64,000 bases of DNA from Tanypteryx hageni (taxonomy: Eukaryota > Arthropoda > Insecta > Odonata > Petaluridae). The stretch spans positions 191,755,518 through 191,819,517 of the forward strand of contig CM054112.1 in assembly GCA_028673005.1 (NCBI GenBank), in the 5' to 3' direction. Below the pieces are notes generated by a model. It was not told where the DNA came from, did no database searches, and saw nothing but the letters and a program-made list of their open reading frames with translations. Made by a program: the position numbers and the translations under genes. Shown piece by piece: positions 23,601-33,540 of this stretch. Positions within the stretch are counted from its first letter, which is position 1; every line of letters begins with the position of its first letter.

Positions 23601-26600
23601 ATAACCTTACGTTTTACTGAACATAAGACGTTTTAACACAAATGATTTATAAAAACAATTATGATATGTATTTCCATGGTAAGCAGTCAATTGTAAAAAA
23701 TTAATAAATTACCATTTTGTGAAGACAGCCACATTCATGTCAGTGTGGTAATCAGTACTCTTTCGACCTCTGCTCCTAAATACCATCTTGCATTCATTCA
23801 GGAATCCCGGTTCGGCCAATCCTAGGTGGCATATAATGAGCCTTGATCCTTTTCCTATGGGAACTTTATTCCTTCCTTCTTCATTCAGATCTATGCATGC
23901 TGTGCCTTTCGAGTAATTTTGGTTTACTCATGTCTCATCTAGGTAAAACACATTTCTTCCTCCAGTTCTCCAGAGGATCTGCATCTTCCGAAGGAAATAT
24001 ATCCTCGCTGTGACAACATTGCTTCTTTCCATCAGGACCTTCCATCCGTCCACTGTTTGTTTGTATTGGAAACCAATTCCTTTTATCACCCTCCACAGCA
24101 ACGTGACACTCCCTTCATATTCTTCGGATTCCCGCATTTTTTCCAGAATATCTTGCAGCTTGGGAAATTTTCCTTCATCATAAAATGCAAGGATTTTTTG
24201 CCACAACACATCCTTTAAAAAATTGTCAAAATTTGAGACGGTTTTGGACCTCGACTTCCTCTCCTTGTATGGCAATTTGAAGGCAGGTGAGCCAGTATTT
24301 TGCGTGGAATCCTCTCCCTGTTAAAAGATTTCAATAATATTGTTACGAACACGATATTTTCATGTCAACGTAAGAAAAATCTTTCTTCCTAATTTAAAAA
24401 AAGCAAAGTTTCCATAGAAAATAAAATAATATTCTATCTACAAAATGTGATTAAATAACTCCATTTACCTTCACAAGCAATTGCTTGAATATTTCTTTTG
24501 CTCAGACCACATGCCTCCGTTGCTCTCTCTTGGGCTTTATCAAGAGAAAGAATCAGATGCCCTAATTCTTTCTCTCTCTGAAAAAACTGTATGATGTTGT
24601 GGACAATTCTTTTTGCTTGACTCCGTAGAATCATATTTAGTTTCTTCTCTTCCATTTTGCCCACCAAATAGCAGCTCGAACAATCCTCAGAGGTTTTCCT
24701 CGAAGAAATGACTTTGATGCAATCTTCGAAGAAGGTGGAACAATCCTCGAAGAAATATCCTCAAAACAATCTTCGAAGAAAAGCAAAGGATGTAGAAGCT
24801 CTACTACGCTTGATAAAGCACAACGGAGGCACAATGCTTGGCAACACAGCACACAGAGACTTGAAGTTAACACAACGGAGGTCTGGGAGCGACTGAATTT
24901 TCGGCTTCCGAGGTGCCGCCCACTTCATTCCTATTGGTTCCTACAAAGTCACGTGTAGAGAACTTTTCTCTTCCCCCTCCCCCTGAGTCACAAAGATGTG
25001 TGAAAACAAGTTAGCCCTAATATGAATATTTGTAGGATAAAAGTTAAGACCAGGTATGGTATGACAATATATAGCTCACTTATCACTTTTACATGCAGTA
25101 CTATTTAGGTTTTAAACTGCTTTGTGTTTTACCCGACTTAATTTTTGTCAATTTTTCTTACCCAAAGATGATACAATGCATAGAATTAGATAAACATTAA
25201 ATAATTAGAAAATATCATTTTGCTTTAATTTATAATGTGAGAGTTATGAGTTAAACATTATTAAAAAATATGATGTGTCCAGCACATCTCCATATAGATT
25301 AGTGAATATGATTGCAATAGTACAAGTTGCCATCCACTACAGCTTCCTCAAGAATAACAGTCAGCATTTACACTAGGAAATAATTTTTAAACACTGAATA
25401 ATTTTCACAATGAAAAAATAAGTGGTGAACAAAGCTGTTATTTGTTGTTATGGATAACAAAATATAGGTTATCGTTAGCAGCACTGGCATCGCCTTCAAC
25501 AATTCAAAACTTTTCTCATAGCAATGCAAACAAAGCTGTCACCTAGTAACATTCAATGTACTGAACAGGTTAATTCAGATTGGTAATCAAAGTATCTCTC
25601 AAATAATCCATTCTATTAGTAAAATGTTTCAAATGGTAATTTTGGCATACCCTGTTTTAAGCAGTAATGATTTGTCACATTTTATTTCTGTCCACAGGTG
25701 AAGCAGTTTTCTGGTGTTCATTCTTGGCTGGTTGTGCATCTGGCTCCTTTTCTGCATTTGCAGTGAATCCTGTGGATGTTGTTAAAACCCGCCTTCAGCT
25801 ACTCACTCGTGCTGAAGGGGAAATACCTTATAAGGGTGTTGCAGATGCTTTCCTGTAAGATATTTATCATCATGTACCTATTGTTAAAATTAGGGATGGG
25901 ACGGTTCCACTTTTTCCCGGTTCCAGTTCTTGGTTCCGGTTATATTAATCTGATCCCGGTTCTCGGTTACAGTTCTGTTAGGTTATAAGTGCTATTTGAT
26001 ATACTACAGAAAATTCTAGCTTTACAATAGTTGCATGTAGCGTATTTGTCATTTGTACTGTCAATTCTGAAGTTGTTCCAAAAGTCCGACATGGCTTTAT
26101 TGTTAGGGTTCACAATAAATTGGTTAAATTTAAAAATTATCCACGGGGTATCTATTCAGAATTACTACACAACAAAATAAAACTTATTTCTGTGAATAAG
26201 TTATAGTAACACTTCAAACTGATGAATTTTACTCAAAATATTGCTTGAATTTTTACATTATGAAATCACGCAGTCAAGAAGCAAATATTGAATACCGGAA
26301 TTTCAAAAGCTATCATTCATTTTTTTGATAGATATTTTTGCAGAACTATCGTTTGTTGAACTGATTCGTCGTCCTGATTTTTGTACGCACAACAATGCTC
26401 TTTTCCCTCACAAAATAAAGGAAATTCAGACTTGCTCATCCTGTTTGAAACTGATAACACATCCAGCATAAAAATTTATTCTACCTCGTAGTTAACAAAC
26501 AACTTCCATCATCGATATATGTATTGAAAATCGAATGCCGTCACAGAAAAATATGGTGGAGTAAGGCGGTCACTTTTCGATTAGCGTCTGCTTCTGAGAA

Positions 26601-28769
26601 AATCATTTTTAGGCATTCTTTACAATAAATAAAAAAGAACGCCTTATGTTCAGGCCATGTCTGTCCGTCTGTCCGCATGTTTCATCTCAGAAACTACTGG
26701 GCGAATGTTGATGAAATTTGGTATTTAGGACATAGGGGCAAAGAAACTAAGAAAATTATATAAATAGTTTACGTGACGTAATCAAGAGTGCCACTTTTCG
26801 GGTGACAAAAAATGATCTTTTCTTTATATCTCATACAATATAACTTATAACGAAAAAGTCTTTAAAGAACTTTGTAGAACTAATCAAATAACATGTTTTG
26901 CTCACTCCATTTTTATTGAAGGATTAGCCGATTTCAAAAAAATCAAACGAGAAAGTCGTAATTCACTTAGGACGTATTTTATTTGTTGTCAACAAAAACA
27001 ATCTTTGTGAAGACTGATGTACATAATAACTGCTGTAAATACCTAATTAATTTAATTTTTTGGCCCACTCCCTTGGGATGGGTTGGGTATCACTCATCGT
27101 AGTATCATCATTAAGTGAAATGTCACCGCTAAAATCAGCCACGATCCCTTGAAGCAGTTTCCCTTGCACGTCCTCGGTCTAATCCTGCATCTTGCTAGAC
27201 TGCAATTCCATCGGGAATCATAGCCGAAGTGGATATACATTGTAGAAAGATTTGAGGTTTTCCCAGTGAATGGCTGCAATGAAGTTCTCTCGGGCTTCCA
27301 GCCGGGTGGTTATTTGGTTTTCCAACGTTTCGATGGCTGCCTCTGCCATCATCCTCAGGGTGATCTGAGATGACATCGGTTTGAGGACACTGGGCGTATA
27401 CTCGATTCCATGTGAGTGCGGGAAGCACTACATAGGACAAACGTGGAGAACCATTCAGACCTGCTTAAAAGAACATGACCGGTGCATCAGATTGAGACAA
27501 CTGGAAAAATCGGCGGTCACAGAGCATTACCTCCTGAACGGGCATAAAATTCACCTCGATGACGTAAGGCTAGTCACCAGAGGCCATGGATACTGGGACC
27601 GTCTAGTGAAAGAAGCCATCGCGATCCGACTGACCCCACAAAATTTCAACCAGTACACCGGTTTCAACTTGAGCAGGGTGTGGGACCCCACCCTTGCACA
27701 GCTAGCACAGCAGCGTGCTGATTGGCCAACCCATCAGCCATTGAGTGGAAAGACCAATGGTGGTGACATAAATATAAACCCCGGATGAACACTCCACAGC
27801 ATCTCAGATCACCCTGAGGATGATGGCAGAGGCAGCCATCGAAACGTTGGGAAACCAAATAACCACCCGGCTGGAAACCCGAGAGAACTTCATTGGATAT
27901 AGATTGGGTGACCTCAGCTGCACTTCTGTTATTTGCAATCATTCCCCGTTCCTGCAGAAACCTGACATTCGCTTCTTCTCCAAGTGGCAATTGGTGGTAT
28001 TTTAGCAGTGGAATTTCAGTTAATGATGATACTACAATGAGTAATACCCAACCCATTCCGAGGGGGTGAGCCACAGTGAATGTGGGAAGAAACCAAAAAT
28101 ACTTTAACTAACTTACCCAACCTGGAGGAGGAGGGCGAGTTGGTTTATGTTTTGGGCCGAGCAGTCGTATCCCACATGCCAAGTACGAGTTTGTCGCGCC
28201 TTATAGTAGTTCCATTTCTCGTCGCTTTCTCGTCAGCAGTGCTAGCAATTCTTTATGTTTTCGATCATCCCTATTTATTTTATGAATTAAATTTATCTAA
28301 AGCATTATATTTAACTGTTATCACGCCATAATATTATCTGTAAATGTTACCAGATATGGACTTAATCATGGCTGGAAATAATACACGACATGGCCCTTTC
28401 TAACTGCCTTGGTGAACTAAAACAATTTTTTCCTGAAAAATCTTTTTAAAAACTGGGGTGCATCTTTTACCCCGGTGTGTCTTATATGCTGAAAAATATG
28501 GTATATTCTATACTAGCTGAAATGCCCGGCTTCGCTCGAGAAAGAGTTTTCTGTTAAGTTGCAAACATTTTTTATTATTTATTAATTGTGGTAGCCCTGC
28601 TCTTAAGTTCTGCTTTAAAAATCTTGATATCATTATGGTATTTTGTAAAAAACACATATAAAATTTAGTTGACATCTATTGAGACAATTCCTTTCAAATC
28701 CATAGTTACTGAAAGAGTTTCATTTGTAATTGTGGCACCCCTGTTTAGTCGATCCTGTCCAAATTATGG

Positions 28770-28850
<81 letters not shown>

Positions 28851-30342
28851 TGTGTGTGTAAATGTTTAAATATTATAATTTGGTTAAAATCGATGTGGAC
28901 AGTTCAACAGAAACACTTGTAAAAAGAAAATTTTTATTATTTTTGTTGTGGCAGCTCTGCTTTCTATATCTATCCTAATAATCTTAATTTTGTTTTTCTT
29001 TTATTTTGTACAACTCCTTAATACAAAATTTTGTTGAAATCAGTGCCGCCAATTCCATCCAAATTCATAATTATCAAAAAGTTTAACTTTTCAATTGTGG
29101 CACCCCGACTTAGCTAATCAGGTCGAAATATGTCATTTTACTTGTGAATTTATGTGTAAATTCTATGTACCAAATTTGGTTGAATTCGGTTCTACCAATT
29201 CCTTCCAAAAGCATAATTAAGTACCGAAAAGATTTATTTTGCAATTGTGGCACCTCTGCTTGGTCTATCCAGTCCAAATATGTCATTTTGGTCATGCATT
29301 TATGTGAATATTCTGTGTACCTACCAAATTTGGTTGAAATCGCTTCAGTCAGATCTTCCCTGATATATGCGTACAGGCAGACGGACATTGCCGAAATTTG
29401 GACCGACCGTTCCATGTAAACCCCTCGAAATTGTGAAATTTGGATCGACCCTTACATTAAAATCCTTGGCCCCATAGACCGATTTTATCCATTTTTGGCT
29501 CGGAAATGTCTCATCAAAACAATCGTCAAAATCTGTCAATTGGTTGCTGAGATATCTTCAAAAAACCAACATTTGGACCAACAACGGGGACCCTCGGGCC
29601 CCCGTGGGTCGATTTGAATTATTTTTGGCACTGCAACTCTCAGGATCAACCTGAAGCTGCTGCCAAATTTTGAAACTCCTACGTTTATTTTCTGAAGAGT
29701 TATGACTGCCACAGATACACAGACAGCTTCTTTTATTATTAAGATATGTAAGAAGCAGCTATTTATAATGATATTTATTTTGTCAACTATATCTCCTAAT
29801 GTCATTGAATATTATTTGTAAATGTGCCTCTTCCCTTTCTGAAATTCTATGTAATAGAAACTGTTTTTGTTGTACTCATTTAATAAAATTTTTGTTTCTT
29901 AATAAACAGAAAGCGTTAGCAAAAGTGGAACTCTACATTTCAAAATTTTCTGTTTTAAAATGCTTTTAATCATCTTTTATAACTGCAAGTAATAGATTAC
30001 TTTTCCATGCAAGATGTGTCTCAGGAGTCCAGCATTTTTCAATATAATACTAATGATATTTCCAATGATAATGATGTATCCAAGTTGAAAATCCTTGCAA
30101 ACAAATTATTGGCAACTTGTAAAGAAAATTCGAAAAATTTAATCCCACTGTAATTTACATAGCAGTAATAATAAATGAATGATAAATGCAATTTCAGACG
30201 CATAATGAGAGAGGAAGGTCCACTAGCATTTTTCAAAGGAGCTGCTTGCCGAATGATTGTTATTGCACCTCTGTTTGGAATTGCCCAAATGGTGTACTAC
30301 CTTGGAGTGGCCGAGAAACTATTGGGAGTTGAAAGGGGGTGA
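8668..30342 (+). CDS. Mitochondrial glutamate carrier (SLC25A22/SLC25A18 type), complete, 8 coding exons
   Basis: Inner-membrane carrier importing L-glutamate with protons (or in exchange for hydroxide) into the mitochondrial matrix. Coding exons: 8668-8693, 18369-18503, 18600-18655, 18810-18903, 21224-21348, 21547-21726, 25698-25854, 30198-30342. All are bounded by AG/GT and all phases agree, giving 305 residues plus a TGA stop. The three SLC25 repeats carry PLDLVK (30-35), PMELLK (128-133) and PVDVVK (230-235). Family hallmarks include NGGIAG near the N-terminus, [16 protein letters not shown] after the first repeat, MEMLK-like [13 protein letters not shown] in repeat 2, and [16 protein letters not shown] near the C-terminus. 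Mammalian GC1 is about 323 residues; the loop between repeats 2 and 3 is shorter here. The start ATG has G at +4 and sits in a 26-base coding exon followed by a 9.7-kb intron. No premature stops or frameshifts. Assignment to the glutamate rather than aspartate/glutamate carriers rests on length (no EF-hands) and these motifs. Confidence 0.95.
8694..14780. other. Large carrier intron, CpG-rich first part
   Basis: I see no exon or recognisable transposase in this stretch. It is visibly richer in CpG dinucleotides than the rest of the gene. Short GC-rich patches such as 10495-10555 (GGCCCGCGGACTGC) resemble hAT-type ends but have no matching partner. Confidence 0.5.
14783..15550 (-). pseudogene. 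Mariner/Tc1-superfamily transposase remnant lacking its core
   Basis: Read from about 15530 downward on the minus strand: an HTH-type region ([20 protein letters not shown]), then [18 protein letters not shown] and a segment ending YRVHVMN. After a junction comes [18 protein letters not shown] with a SPDL-like motif, and in another frame [19 protein letters not shown] and [10 protein letters not shown]. This is the order of an insect IS630/mariner-type transposase, but the middle with the catalytic acids is missing and the frame shifts several times. The left end (GGGTGATCGAAAAGCCAC, about 14787-14804) looks like a terminal repeat. Long dead. Confidence 0.6.
15692..15983. mobile_element. hAT-type non-autonomous element (MITE)
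   Basis: The left end GATGGGTGGCCAAACCTGC and the right end (reverse complement CAGGGGCAGACCGCGGCTC) resemble the CAGGGGTGGCC... termini of hAT elements. Subterminal GGGCCGCACATG on the left and GCCACATGCGGGTCG on the right match the usual GC-rich subterminal repeats. About 290 bases, no ORF of note. An 8-base target duplication was not evident. Confidence 0.5.
16204..16530 (+). repeat. Dispersed repeat, copy 1
   Basis: Shares ordered blocks with 26640-27010 in the same orientation: a 'CCACTTT-t-GG-GACAAAAAATGA' block, 'CTTGTAGAACTA', then a run of Lys-like A-rich sequence ending GAAAGTCGTAATTC. The family is unknown. No terminal repeats were identified. Confidence 0.5.
18369..18503 (+). CDS. 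Glutamate carrier exon 3
   Basis: Residues 9-54: first transmembrane helix ([14 protein letters not shown]) and the first signature [10 protein letters not shown], then the matrix loop. Acceptor TTTTCTAG, donor AT|GTAAGT. Confidence 0.95.
18600..18655 (+). CDS. Glutamate carrier exon 4
   Basis: Residues 54-73, encoding the amphipathic matrix helix and the EGYFGMYRG motif that closes repeat 1. Only 56 bases; donor G|GTAAG. Confidence 0.95.
18810..18903 (+). CDS. Glutamate carrier exon 5
   Basis: Residues 73-104: second transmembrane helix with [18 protein letters not shown], a glutamate-carrier hallmark. Donor GG|GTGAGT, phase 2. Confidence 0.95.
19755..19916. mobile_element. Imperfect hairpin MITE in carrier intron
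   Basis: Left arm about 19755-19829 and right arm about 19843-19916 are imperfect inverted repeats. They share (one arm against the complement of the other) ATTTCAG, ATCATCCA/GTCATCCA, TGGTGATTCAC/TGGTAATTCACC and ATTCTATAA, with a loop of about 13 bases. No coding capacity. Confidence 0.45.
20290..21175. mobile_element. Long palindromic MITE just upstream of exon 6
   Basis: Two arms in inverted orientation: about 20303-20620 and about 20740-21158. The outer tips pair (GTTTTGTTAAATTTACAC on the left, its complement at 21133-21155). Inside, the blocks around GAAACTTG, TTGCTCTGGGTT, GCCAAGTTGGTGTGTTGCTG, GTCACAGAGGCTTATG and TTGAGGTCGGG all recur as complements. A separate perfect hairpin is embedded in the right arm (21014-21083). 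No intact ORF. Shape and size suit a foldback-type MITE. Confidence 0.7.
21014..21083. repeat. Perfect 32-bp hairpin with 6-base loop
   Basis: Left arm 21014-21045 is exactly complementary to 21052-21083; the loop is CAACAC. It lies inside the right arm of the larger palindrome and has no counterpart in the left arm, so it is probably a separate later insertion or expansion. Confidence 0.85.
21224..21348 (+). CDS. Glutamate carrier exon 6
   Basis: Residues 104-146: third helix ([18 protein letters not shown]) and second signature [14 protein letters not shown]. The acceptor (GTTCCATTTAG) lies about 50 bases after a palindromic transposon. Confidence 0.95.
21547..21726 (+). CDS. Glutamate carrier exon 7
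   Basis: Residues 146-206: matrix segment [13 protein letters not shown] and fourth helix with [17 protein letters not shown], typical of glutamate carriers. Donor G|GTAAGT. Confidence 0.95.
22040..22385. other. GC- and CpG-rich patch of unknown origin
   Basis: This block has clearly higher GC than its surroundings (for example CGGAACCGATCGAGGATC). It is open in several frames on both strands but matches no protein I recognise. A GCCAGGGGTGGTCGCCAGAC string resembles a hAT terminus. It is probably an inserted repeat. Confidence 0.3.
22463..22772. mobile_element. Tc1/mariner-type (Tigger-like) MITE with TA duplication
   Basis: 310 bases bounded by TA (22461-22462 and 22773-22774). The left end reads CAGGTATCCCTTGTATTATG; the right end, as complement, reads CAGGTATCCTTCATTATAC. 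A second internal pair, GTAAAGTGAAATCA and GTAAAGTGAGATCACG, lies near each side. CAGGTATCC... termini with TA duplications are typical of pogo/Tigger-like elements. No ORF of note. Confidence 0.7.
22869..24667 (-). pseudogene. Inactivated intron-containing IS630/Tc1-like DDE transposase
   Basis: Four minus-strand exons: about 24667-24469, 24313-23713, 23536-23155 and 23072-22869. The intron edges agree in phase (24469/24313 via a GGGAG acceptor, W codon split at 23713/23536, phase 0 at 23155/23072). Reading order: a basic N-terminal HTH-like exon ([20 protein letters not shown]); [29 protein letters not shown] with the first catalytic Asp; MDNVSYHS with the second; then [15 protein letters not shown]; and an acidic C-terminus ending ASPLDTE. 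Two lesions: the codon after YLDET is TGA where relatives have Trp, and the usual NPIE Glu is Lys (NPIK). Otherwise the frame is open, so the copy is fairly young but catalytically dead. A cryptic host-domesticated gene is unlikely given these two changes. Confidence 0.8.
24697..24785. repeat. Degenerate CTTCGAAGAA tandem repeat
   Basis: Four or so copies of (A/T)C(A/T)TCGAAGAA(A/G) separated by roughly 25 bases (CCTCGAAGAAATG, TCTTCGAAGAAGG, CCTCGAAGAAATA, TCTTCGAAGAAAA). They lie in the presumed 5' flank of the transposase at 22869-24667 and resemble heat-shock-element half sites, but function is unknown. Confidence 0.45.
25698..25854 (+). CDS. Glutamate carrier exon 8
   Basis: Residues 206-258: fifth helix ([17 protein letters not shown]) and third signature [10 protein letters not shown]. 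Acceptor GTCCACAG, donor CT|GTAAGA. Confidence 0.95.
25890..25985 (+). mobile_element. hAT-like element end, solitary
   Basis: TTAGGGATGGGACGGTTCC followed by repeated GGTTCC/GGTTCTCGGTT strings is typical of the subterminal region of some hAT transposons. No matching right end was found. Confidence 0.3.
26640..27010 (+). repeat. Dispersed repeat, copy 2
   Basis: Same family and orientation as 16204-16530 (GACAAAAAATGATC, CTTTGTAGAACTAATCAA, AATCAAACGAGAAAGTCGTA). This copy is preceded by CATGTCTGTCCGTCTGTCCG and a 'GATGAAATTTGGTATTTAGG' block. Confidence 0.5.
27059..28080 (+). mobile_element. Penelope-like retroelement fragment with inverted flanking repeats
   Basis: The outer 27059-27390 and 27790-28075 are inverted copies of each other. 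They share the tips CCCACTCCCTTGGGATGGG (complement at 28052-28073) and the inner blocks CATCATCCTCAGGGTGATCT, CCAACGTTTCGATGGCTGCC and CGGGTGGTTATTTGGTTTTCC. Between them lies a GIY-YIG endonuclease frame. Penelope-like elements carry such an endonuclease at the C-terminus of their reverse transcriptase and often have repeat-bounded, rearranged copies. The reverse transcriptase is missing here. Confidence 0.7.
27381..27788 (+). pseudogene. GIY-YIG endonuclease domain of a Penelope-like element
   Basis: 135-codon open frame. [17 protein letters not shown] supplies the GIY (as GVY) and YIG motifs. Basic residues follow ([16 protein letters not shown]), then EHYLLNGH, and [19 protein letters not shown] with the Glu expected of the catalytic site. 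The N-terminal reverse transcriptase is absent, so this is the 3' fragment of a larger ORF and the ATG is probably not a true start. The frame itself is undamaged, which points to a recent copy. It lies inside the intron before the last coding exon of the carrier, on the sense strand. Confidence 0.7.
28453..28504. mobile_element. Terminal-repeat-like end (pogo-like family)
   Basis: On the minus strand it reads TACCATATTTTTCAGCATAT, then AAGACACACC and AAGATGCACC. The same pattern begins at 34488 on the plus strand (TACCGTATTTCTTGGCGTAT, AAGATGCAC). Both look like ends of one transposon family, but they cannot be the two ends of a single copy because they face the wrong way. Confidence 0.4.
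28660..29370. repeat. Tandem repeat of about 128 bases, interrupted by (TA)n
   Basis: Four imperfect units, each with 'TTTGGTTGAA-TC', 'CCAATTCC-TCCAAA-GCATAATTA', 'AATTGTGGCACC-CTG-TTAG' and 'TCCA-ATATGTCATTTT'. The first unit is interrupted by the dinucleotide run at 28770-28847. The block is preceded by CTAGCTGAAATGCCCGGCTTCGC (about 28513-28535) and followed by CAGACGGACATTGCC. A CCCGGCTTCGC-type head with tandem units and a CAGACAG tail is seen in many invertebrate repeats. Confidence 0.65.
28770..28847. repeat. (TA)n microsatellite, about 39 units
   Basis: Uninterrupted alternating TA for about 78 bases, passing into GCGTGTGTGTGTA. Able to form cruciform DNA and likely length-variable between individuals. 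Confidence 0.95.
29371..29810. other. Probable tail of the repeat element
   Basis: Contains ATTTGGACCGACCGTTCC and ATTTGGATCGACCCTTAC blocks, then a CACAGATACACAGACAGCTTC end. It probably belongs to the same dispersed element as the tandem units. No coding frame is convincing. Confidence 0.35.
30198..30342 (+). CDS. Glutamate carrier last coding exon
   Basis: Residues 258-305 and the TGA stop at 30340-30342: [20 protein letters not shown], then the sixth helix [20 protein letters not shown]. The tail ends GVERG. Confidence 0.95.
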
Positions 30343-31059
30343 GCTGAGAAGGGTGCTTCCTTTGGTTGAAGAGTGGTTAGTCTGGTGTTTGGCCCATAGA
30401 ATCTGCATGAATAGATTTAATGGTTTAGAAAATGAAATGTTGTTGGTATTTTGAGTATATAAATGTATGCTGTGCGTTGAATCTATAATGTGGACGTTTC
30501 TTGGTAACTACTCAGTAATGTGTTGTATATGAATTGAATTTTTTTAAAGAGGAAAATTGATGCAGAAAGTATAGTGAAGAAAGACTATCAGATGAAACAG
30601 ACATTGTTATATTATAAAAATGTCTTGAAGAATTTCAAGAGCAAAACCATTTTTTATGTTATAATTTTCTCTATTGCAATTATATCCTGCAATATGAAAA
30701 GGAAATGTAGTTCCATATTATCCCTCCAGCAATGGTCAATTAGTCTATATGAGGGATAAAAATCATTGTGATAACCATGTTTAAGGATCATTATTGTAAA
30801 TTTGAGTGATATTCAAGAATGAATTTGGGAATGATAATCCCAGTAAAATAACTTTTATTAAATAGGTCTTTTGACTTAATTCTGGGATGCATCTCGTTCG
30901 AAGCAAAAATTTATTTCTAAGTAAGCAAGTGTGATATTATGTGCTAGCATCATGTTGATGTTGGATGTGAACTATGTCAATAGAACTGCCCTGTTAAAGC
31001 TGCCGTCATGATCAAATCCATTTATCTTAGGTATTTTAACCTTATTTTTTCAGTTTGGC

Positions 31060-31065
31060 AATAAA
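31060..31065 (+). promoter_or_regulatory. Proximal candidate poly(A) signal of carrier gene
   Basis: AATAAA about 720 bases after the stop codon, in TTTGGCAATAAAGAAAG. It could give a short mRNA form. Confidence 0.4.
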
Positions 31066-33540
31066 GAAAGCCTTAGATGAAAGCTCCCATGGTGCATATC
31101 ATTTAATACTATCATAAACATGGCATTTCCTATAATGCTTTATATTGCATTTTTCTCTTATTTTGAGAAGATACTATGTTAAGTAAGATTTTTGTGTTAT
31201 AATTTTCATTTTATTCCAATGTTCGAAAATTTTGGGTCAAAAATTTAAGCCCCGGTCCAATAACCATTAGTTTTTATGTCAGCAAATTTCAAAGATTTTG
31301 CGTAATAAAATGACATTTTATATTTTTCTGATTTATCCGCAAATTGGGAGCTTCATCATTTATTAAAATTTGGGATTGTAATTGTGGCATTCTATATGAA
31401 CAAATTCAAACTGCCCTTTACTTATCTTTTATTGATTTTACAACATTGCAATTAATAATACTAAATTTAAAATAAAATTTGACTTCCATGATTTTAAAGA
31501 CCTCTTTTTCATAAATAATTACCAATATCATTTTTCATTATTAAATATACTCATTTTCATCAAAAACACATTCCTCTCAGGAATCCTTCCCTTAAAAAAC
31601 ACCAATAACATTGGCAATTGAATCATCTGCAGGAACAATACACTTATTGAAGATTAAGGCATTAAGAAGAAGTTGCATCCAATTTACTATATATAATTTT
31701 CTTCAGACATAATATAAATAATCCATTAATATAAAATGAAATGATGAAATTAAACCTTTTCTGTTGTAAAACATTTCTTCCAGAGAATTTGATAATAAAT
31801 TTTATTTTAATGTTGCAACCATTAATAGTCCATCATAATATTTAAAAATTTAGCTAACTTGTCTCTGCGATATTTTTATTAATCTAGTTATCGTTAAATA
31901 TTGGTTGACTACCAATTTATAATTCAAAGCTTTTTTTATGATTTCATAATTATACTTAGGTGTACGTCCAGTATTAAATGGATAGTTAATTGAAAATATT
32001 GAGTTCCTGAAACTATTGATAAGTTTATTACTTCCATATTACTTATTTATGAGGTTTATCCAAGTTGTTTTTCAATTTTGTGTGAACAAATTTCTCAATT
32101 GCAGATATCTTCATTTTATGTTATTAGACAAGCAACTGGCTAATCTAATGATACTTTCTTAAAATAACCTTCAATATAATTTTTAAACTACTGACAATTA
32201 AATTTGTCTTTGAAAACAGTATCCTACATTTGGAGAGTATAATATACATTTGTTTTGAAATTGAAAATATAGAAATTGCCTCTTTTATTTGACTTTTGGA
32301 TTGAATTACTTTAAATATAATTAAAATATATGTTGAAATAATTTACAAATTTGTTTCTATTAGGAGTGATCATGTTACTTGTAATTATTTTACTGCATCA
32401 GATAAATTTCATTTTTAAATTACTTATGAATTATTTAGAAGAAATATTTTTATGAAAAATGGAATATTTCTCACTATATGTAATACAAAAATGCATTTAC
32501 ATTTTACCTTTAAGCAGAGTATTTTACAGCTTATAATTTATGCTTGATCTTCGTTATAACTTATGAGCTTTAATTCATTGGAAAGTTCTCCTTAATCTTT
32601 ATTTACAAGTTATGACTTAAAAACAATAACATATGTTAAGGGAACAATATTACCTGTTTCACAGTAAATCAACATATTATATTTGATAATCCTTGACTGG
32701 TTTCAAAGCAATGGAGAATATAAATTTTTATTAAATATTATCCTTATTATCCATAAAAATAGTGAATTAAATGAATGAAGTTTGTCTGCTTATCTAGTAA
32801 GACTTATCTTTATATTTTGCTTTAGTGTTGGGACTTTTAGCATTGTCATTTATACCCCATATTAAATGGGCTTTTGTGAGTGATTGTTAGATTAAAAGTG
32901 CTTCGATGAGCTTTTTGATCAAAGAAAATAATGGAATACTCATTTTCCTCAAGGTATGTTCATAAATGTGCAATCTTGAAGCAGTTGTACATTGTGACAA
33001 ATGAACTAGACAATAATATCTCCTGTAGCTTATATCAAGGGAATTTCCTACTGAATGGATGTTGATTGTAGAACAGGAAATCGATGACAATAATGTATTA
33101 TTTTTATGTGTTGAAAGGAGTTAAAACCCTTAAATGAAAGTACTTTTAGCTCTTGGTGCTGTGAAGATTATCAGGTTGTATGTTGTACAAAATCTCATAC
33201 TTGACTACTGTCACTTTTATGAGCATAAGAAATGTACGGTCCTGGATTTAATGAAATGTGTTGATTACTTAGTTAATATTACTTGGTTAATCTCAAATGT
33301 GGCCTATGCATAAAATCACTGTTGGTTTTATTTATATCATCATGCTAAAATAACTCAACATTTAAAAAAGCAGCTATTAGGTATTTTTTCTAATAATTTT
33401 ATTTCAATTTTATAAATCTAAAACATCTTTTTAATAACTTTTTTTGTGATGCTCTTTGATAGAATAAAAAAATGAAATTTCTATGACATCAATATGCTTA
33501 CTTAATCATTGTTGTTGAATGATTATGCTTAGATGATAGT

